Source of the DNA: DASWIG01 sp965371445
Lineage (GTDB): Bacteria; Acidobacteriota; Thermoanaerobaculia; Multivoradales; J023
Length of the DNA stretch: 64,000 nt
Direction: 5' to 3'
Assembly: GCA_965371445.1 (NCBI GenBank)
Contig: CBDUYN010000006.1
Coordinates: forward strand, 1 to 64,000
This document shows positions 60,153-64,000 of this stretch, piece after piece. How positions within the stretch are numbered: the first letter of the stretch is position 1; each line of letters opens with the position of its first letter. The translations under genes and the position numbers were made by a program. The notes under the pieces were generated by a model that saw nothing but the letters and a program-made list of their open reading frames with translations, had not been told where the DNA came from and did no database searches.

Positions 60153-60623
60153 GTGCCACAGGCCACGGGCCAGGACGCGCTGGAGGCCGTCCAGGAGGTG
60201 GTGGCCTACCTGCTGATGGACCCGACGACCGACTGGAACGAGGTCGAGATCACCCGCCTGCGCCGTCATCTGCTCGACATGGACGAGCTCATGATGCGAG
60301 CCGAGGTGCAGGAGGACGAGGTGGCCGGCGGGCTGCGGATCACGGTCGGCGGCGGTGAGGAGACCCGCGGCGCGGCACGGCGCGTGGTGCCGGAGCATGC
60401 CCGGCGCCTGGACGGCTTCCGCGGCTGGCGCGTCGAGCTCGACGAGGCGGGCGAGGACCTCGCCCTCTCCGTCACGAGCGACGAGGCGGACGAGGTCGAG
60501 ATCATTCGTGCGCTGGGTTTCTTCGGCTTCCTGGCGAGCGGCGTCCGCGCGCCGCAGCGTCACCTCGCGGTGGCCCGCGGCCTTCCCCTGGAAGATCCAC
60601 CGTGGGGCTCCGACGGTCCCTGA
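60153..60623 (+). CDS. Hypothetical protein
   Basis: The product is 156 aa from GTG 60153, the only standard start; the open frame extends upstream to about 60017 with protein-like residues (PCPCHRLSYLHELLPADV), so the N-terminus may be longer or lost. Features are VVAYLLMDPTTDWNEVEITR, RRVVPEHARRLDGFRGWRVE and ALGFFGFLASGVRAPQRHLA, a helical then beta pattern. I recall similar small proteins next to metal-related genes but cannot name them. It precedes the cupredoxin-like gene. Confidence 0.55.
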   Translation: MPQATGQDALEAVQEVVAYLLMDPTTDWNEVEITRLRRHLLDMDELMMRAEVQEDEVAGGLRITVGGGEETRGAARRVVPEHARRLDGFRGWRVELDEAGEDLALSVTSDEADEVEIIRALGFFGFLASGVRAPQRHLAVARGLPLEDPPWGSDGP

Positions 60624-60807
60624 CCTCTACCACACCGCGCCGTACCCCGCCCCGAGGCCCGGGGAGCCGCCCACCCAAAAAGACGGCACGACCCGCTTGC
60701 AGCCTACGCCGCGGGATGCTATCCTCGCCGCCTTCGAGAGACGCCACGGGGATCGCACGATCCCGTAGCTGAATAACCACCCAACGAACCGAGGGAGAAC
60801 CTCCACA

Positions 60808-61515
60808 ATGCGCAAGGCAAGAGTCCTTCTGGTATTCCTGTGCGGCCTCGCCCTGACCGGAGCCGCCTTCGCCGGCTCGGTGACCGGCAAGGTCGTCTTC
60901 GAGGGCAACGCCCCGACCATGAAGAAGCTCGACATGGGCGCCGACCCGACCTGTGCCCAGAAGTACGCCGGCGGCGATCCGCCACGCTCCGAGATGCTGG
61001 TCCTGGGCGAGGGCAACGCCATGGCCAACATCTTCGTCAAGATCACAAACGCCCCGGCGGGCCCCCACACGGCGCCAAGCGAGGCCGTCGCCATCGACCA
61101 GAACGGCTGCCTCTACCGGCCCCACGTGGTGGGCGTCATGGTGGGCCAGGTGCTCAAGTTCAAGAACTCCGACGGCATCCTCCACAACGTCCACGGCCTG
61201 CCCAAGGAGAACCGTGAGTTCAACATCGGCATGCCGGGCTCGCTCAGGGAAAAAGACCAGGTGCTCAACAAGCCCGAGCCCCTCTTCAAGGTCAAGTGCG
61301 ACGTCCACCCGTGGATGAGCTCCTACGTGGCCGTAATGGAGCACCCCTTCTTCGACGTCACCGGCACCGACGGTGCCTACGAGATCGCCAACCTCCCGGC
61401 GGGCGACTACGAGGTCGAGATCTGGCACGAGCGCCTTGGCACGAAGACCGCCAAGGTCACGGTGGGTGACGGTGCCGCCACGGTGGACTTCACCATGACG
61501 GTCCCGAAGCGTTAG
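60808..61515 (+). CDS. Cupredoxin-like / methylamine-utilization-type exported protein
   Basis: The 235-aa protein starts at ATG 60808 after GGGAGAA. A signal peptide (ARVLLVFLCGLALTGAAFA) is cleaved near AFA. The mature protein has a plastocyanin-like fold: FKNSDGILHNVHGLPKENRE with a potential His ligand, then FKVKCDVHPWMSSYVAVMEH with Cys, His and Met ligands, so a type I copper site is likely. The C-terminal 60 residues are a carboxypeptidase-regulatory-like beta sandwich (GTDGAYEIANLPAGDYEVEI). Directly upstream of cytochrome oxidase, it may donate electrons to it. Confidence 0.82.
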   Translation: MRKARVLLVFLCGLALTGAAFAGSVTGKVVFEGNAPTMKKLDMGADPTCAQKYAGGDPPRSEMLVLGEGNAMANIFVKITNAPAGPHTAPSEAVAIDQNGCLYRPHVVGVMVGQVLKFKNSDGILHNVHGLPKENREFNIGMPGSLREKDQVLNKPEPLFKVKCDVHPWMSSYVAVMEHPFFDVTGTDGAYEIANLPAGDYEVEIWHERLGTKTAKVTVGDGAATVDFTMTVPKR

Positions 61516-61532
61516 GGACCACAGCAGAGATA

Positions 61533-61561
61533 ACGGCGCTCCGGCCGGGCCGGAGCGCCGT
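61533..61561 (+). terminator. Intrinsic terminator-like hairpin
   Basis: ACGGCGCTCCGGC (61533-61545) pairs perfectly with GCCGGAGCGCCGT (61549-61561) around a three-base loop, followed by CCCTCTT. The stem is very stable. The pyrimidine run is short of U, so termination may be partial, allowing read-through into the oxidase genes. Confidence 0.6.
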
Positions 61562-61650
61562 CCCTCTTGAAGTGTCCGAGAGGGAGCCGGCCGCGGCGGC
61601 CGGAAGGTGGACAGGAACAGGACAAGCGAGTTTTGGGGAGCTACGAAAGC

Positions 61651-63477
61651 ATGAGTGAGCACGAGCACGCCGAGGCCGAGCACCACGAGGAGCTTGGCTT
61701 CTGGCGCAAGTACGTCTTTTCGACGGACCACAAGGTCATCGGCATCCAGTACGCCGTGAGCGGGATGTTCTTCCTGCTCTTCGGCTTCGGTCTGATGATG
61801 CTGATGCGCTGGCAGCTGGCCTATCCCGGGCGCGCGCTGCCGATCCTGGGCGGCCTCTTCGGCGATTCACGGATGCCTGACGGCATCATGATCCCGGACT
61901 TCTACAACCAGCTGGGCGCGATGCACGGCACGATCATGGTCTTCATGGGTGTCGTGCCGCTCGCGGTGGGCGGTTTCGGGAACTTCGTCCTGCCGCTCCA
62001 GATCGGCGCTCCCGACATGGCGTTCCCGCGGATCAACATGGCGAGCTACTGGGCGTTTATTCTCGGCGGCGTGACGATGCTCGTCTCCTTTTTTGTGCCG
62101 GGCGGCGCCGCCCAGTCGGGCTGGACCTCCTACCCGCCGCTGGCGAACATCGCCCCCATGGGCCAGACCCTGTGGATCCTCGGCATGGTCTTCTTGATCA
62201 CCTCGTCACTTCTAGGTGCGATCAACTTCCTCACCACGACGATCCAGCTGCGCGCCCCGGGCCTCACCTGGTTCCGCCTGCCGATTTTCGTCTGGGCACA
62301 GTTCATCACCTCGTTCCTCCTGCTGCTAGCCTTCCCGCCGCTCGAAGCCGCGGGCATCTTCCAGTTGATGGACCGCCTCGCCGGGACGAGCTTTTTCATG
62401 CCCTCGGGCCTCGTGGTCTCCGGCGAGGTCCAGGCCTACACCGGCGGCGGCAGCCCGATCCTCTGGCAGCACCTCTTCTGGTTCCTGGCCCACCCGGAGG
62501 TCTACGTCCTGATCCTGCCGGGTCTCGGCATCGTCGCCGAGATCATCGCCAACAACACCCGCAAACCCTTGTGGGGCTACAAGTCGATCGTCTACGCGCT
62601 GATCTTCCTCGGCTTCATGTCGTTCATCGTGTGGGCCCATCACATGTACCTGACCGGCATGGGGACGACGATGTCGGCGTTTTTCCAGACGACGACGATG
62701 ATCATCTCGATCCCGTCGGTGGTGATCTTAACGGCGCTCATCCTCTCGCTCTGGGGCGGCTCGATCCGGTTCACGACGCCGATGCTTTTCGCCCTGGCCT
62801 TCCTGCCGATGTTCGGCATCGGCGGCTTGACGGGGCTGCCGCTCGGTCTGACGGCCCCGGACATCCACCTCCACGACACCTACTACGTGATCGGGCACTT
62901 CCACTACGTGGTGGCGCCGGGGACGCTTTTTGCGCTCTTTGCCGGCGTCTACTTCTGGTACCCGAAGGCGACCGGGCGCAAGATGAGCGAGACGCTTGGC
63001 AAGCTCCACTTCTGGCCGAGCTTGATCTTCATGAACGGGATCTTTTTCCCGATGCTGATCCAGGGCCTCTCCGGGATGCAGCGGCGGCTCGCCGACGGCG
63101 GCGAGCTCTACAGCCAGTTCGGCGGCCACACCTCCGAGGTCCTCTACTTGAACAAGGTGATCTCGTTCTCGGCCTGGGGCCTGGCGCTGGCGCAAATCCC
63201 GTTCATCGTCAACTTCTTCATGTCGCTTCGTGCGCCGAAGGAGGCGGGGGAAAACCCCTGGAACGCGACGACGATCGAGTGGGCGTCGCCGTCGCCGCCG
63301 CCGCACGGCAACTTCGCCACCGAGCCTGCGGCCTACCGCGATCCGTACGAGTACAGCGCACCCGGCGAGGAGCGCGACTTCCTGGCGCAGTTCGAGCCCG
63401 GAGCCGGATCGCCGGCCGCCGGAACGCCGGCCGCCGGAACGCCGGCCGCCGGAACGCCGGCCGAGACCCCGGCCTGA
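61651..63477 (+). CDS. ctaD: Cytochrome c oxidase subunit I (haem-copper oxidase, A-type)
   Basis: The 608-aa protein starts at ATG 61651 with GGGGAG upstream. A His/Glu-rich N-terminus is followed by 12 helices. Haem a ligand lies in GAMHGTIMVFMGV and in HFHYVVAPG, the Cu-B/Tyr crosslink region is WFLAHPEVYVLI, and the other Cu-B histidines are in WAHHMYLTG. The E of HPEVY marks an A1-type proton channel. The C-terminus ends in a repeated (PAAGT) linker. No subunit II gene precedes it; subunit III follows. It reduces oxygen to water while pumping protons. Confidence 0.95.
   Translation: MSEHEHAEAEHHEELGFWRKYVFSTDHKVIGIQYAVSGMFFLLFGFGLMMLMRWQLAYPGRALPILGGLFGDSRMPDGIMIPDFYNQLGAMHGTIMVFMGVVPLAVGGFGNFVLPLQIGAPDMAFPRINMASYWAFILGGVTMLVSFFVPGGAAQSGWTSYPPLANIAPMGQTLWILGMVFLITSSLLGAINFLTTTIQLRAPGLTWFRLPIFVWAQFITSFLLLLAFPPLEAAGIFQLMDRLAGTSFFMPSGLVVSGEVQAYTGGGSPILWQHLFWFLAHPEVYVLILPGLGIVAEIIANNTRKPLWGYKSIVYALIFLGFMSFIVWAHHMYLTGMGTTMSAFFQTTTMIISIPSVVILTALILSLWGGSIRFTTPMLFALAFLPMFGIGGLTGLPLGLTAPDIHLHDTYYVIGHFHYVVAPGTLFALFAGVYFWYPKATGRKMSETLGKLHFWPSLIFMNGIFFPMLIQGLSGMQRRLADGGELYSQFGGHTSEVLYLNKVISFSAWGLALAQIPFIVNFFMSLRAPKEAGENPWNATTIEWASPSPPPHGNFATEPAAYRDPYEYSAPGEERDFLAQFEPGAGSPAAGTPAAGTPAAGTPAETPA
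63411..63455. repeat. 15-bp coding minisatellite (PAAGT)
   Basis: Three tandem copies of GCCGGCCGCCGGAAC (63411, 63426, 63441) plus a partial fourth encode repeated Pro-Ala-Ala-Gly-Thr at the C-terminal end of oxidase subunit I. The period is in frame. It parallels the PDAGT repeat at 19649 in the oxidoreductase. Confidence 0.88.
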
Positions 63478-63504
63478 CGTGTATTGAATGGAGAGAGAAC
63501 TGAA

Positions 63505-64000
63505 ATGTCTGCCATAGCAATTCCCTATACGGTAGAACCGAGGCCCGACACGGGGCTCAACAACGTCAAGATCGGGATCTGGCTCTTCCTGGCCTCGGAG
63601 GTGATGCTTTTCGGCGGCCTGTTCGCGGGCTACGTCCTCTTGCGGGCGGGAAACCCCGAGTTCGGGCTCGGCTCCTCGGAGCTTTCGGTCCCGATGGCTT
63701 TTGTCAACACGCTGGTGCTCATCACCTCGTCGGTCACGATGGTCATGGCCTGGGCCTCCTGCATGAGGAAAGACCTCGGCAAGTACAAGCTCTACATGGG
63801 CTTGACGGTGGCTCTGGGCGGTTGTTTCATGGTGATCAAGTACATCGAGTACACGGCCAAGTTCGAGCACGGCCTCTACCCTTCCTCAAGCACCTTCATG
63901 GCGATCTACTTCACCTTGACCGGGCTTCACGCGCTCCACGTCTTGGGCGGGATGATCGTCAATTCCTACTTCTGGCTCCCGGGCTCGAAGATGTTCGAGA
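63505..64000 (+). CDS. ctaE: Cytochrome c oxidase subunit III, partial
   Basis: The frame starts at ATG 63505 after GGAGAGAGAA and runs off the window after 165 codons. It reads VKIGIWLFLASEVMLFGGLF, FVNTLVLITSSVTMVMAWAS, then LGGCFMVIKYIEYTAKFEHG and YFTLTGLHALHVLGGMIV, the helices and H...GLH motif of subunit III. It begins 27 bases after subunit I and is in the same operon. Only the first four or so helices are visible. Confidence 0.93.
   Translation, partial: MSAIAIPYTVEPRPDTGLNNVKIGIWLFLASEVMLFGGLFAGYVLLRAGNPEFGLGSSELSVPMAFVNTLVLITSSVTMVMAWASCMRKDLGKYKLYMGLTVALGGCFMVIKYIEYTAKFEHGLYPSSSTFMAIYFTLTGLHALHVLGGMIVNSYFWLPGSKMFE

Overview
This is a high-GC, Gram-negative-type (diderm) bacterial chromosome segment. 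It carries TonB proteins, Tat and Sec exported multihaem cytochromes, a lipoprotein and an A-type haem-copper oxidase. The mix of CHAT, Uma2 and pentapeptide families, REP-associated transposase and large Ser/Thr-kinase/histidine-kinase signalling proteins suggests Acidobacteriota, perhaps Thermoanaerobaculia. A myxobacterial relative is possible. That assignment is inference, because no rRNA or marker gene is present.

Layout. 0.6-6.3 kb is the end of an integron cassette array. Four attC-type sites (663-787, 4878-4936, 5589-5647, 6172-6301) delimit cassettes carrying a SIR2-domain protein (probable anti-phage effector), a DUF6448 protein and an SRPBCC/AHSA1 protein. 7.3-8.6 kb holds a MerB-like organomercurial lyase whose second catalytic cysteine is replaced by an in-frame TGA followed by a SECIS-like hairpin (candidate selenoprotein), then a DUF1697 gene. 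9.1-13.8 kb is a DUF58 / transglutaminase / MoxR operon.

14.1-28.4 kb is a respiratory block. One long minus-strand operon encodes a Qrc/CISM-type quinone oxidoreductase (pentahaem cytochrome, molybdopterin-type subunit, four-cluster ferredoxin subunit, NrfD-type membrane subunit), two tetrahaem cytochromes, an FAD/NAD(P) iron-sulfur oxidoreductase, and a Rieske/split-cytochrome b complex with an octahaem cytochrome c. A pentahaem c554-like cytochrome converges on it. The right edge (60.8-64 kb) adds a cupredoxin-like protein and cytochrome oxidase subunits I and III, so quinone pool, multihaem wires and terminal oxidase are all in view.

28.7-41.1 kb carries a TPR protein, an Hpt protein, a TonB, a response-regulator/Ser-Thr-kinase fusion, a hybrid histidine kinase, a lone receiver and an SSS-family transporter. 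A truncated, frameshifted HMG-CoA synthase sits among them. 41.1-47.6 kb is accessory and decaying: REP elements, a CAP protein, a VapC gene with a nonsense codon, broken pentapeptide and CHAT genes, an intact hicBA pair and a mosaic of inverted repeats. 47.6-51.0 kb is a lower-GC four-gene operon (guanylate-kinase-like, methyltransferase, unknown, HAD) that looks horizontally acquired. 51.1-52.9 kb has a RAYT transposase between related hairpin repeats, then a seven-unit 41-bp tandem array. 53-60.6 kb has DinB, serine hydrolase, TonB, lipoprotein and PQQ-propeller genes, plus a scar where a sigma-54 activator and a methyltransferase both lost their N-termini.

The observations most worth following are the candidate Sec-MerB, the cassette array with the SIR2 gene, the fused Qrc/bc electron-transfer operon, and the unassigned four-gene island.
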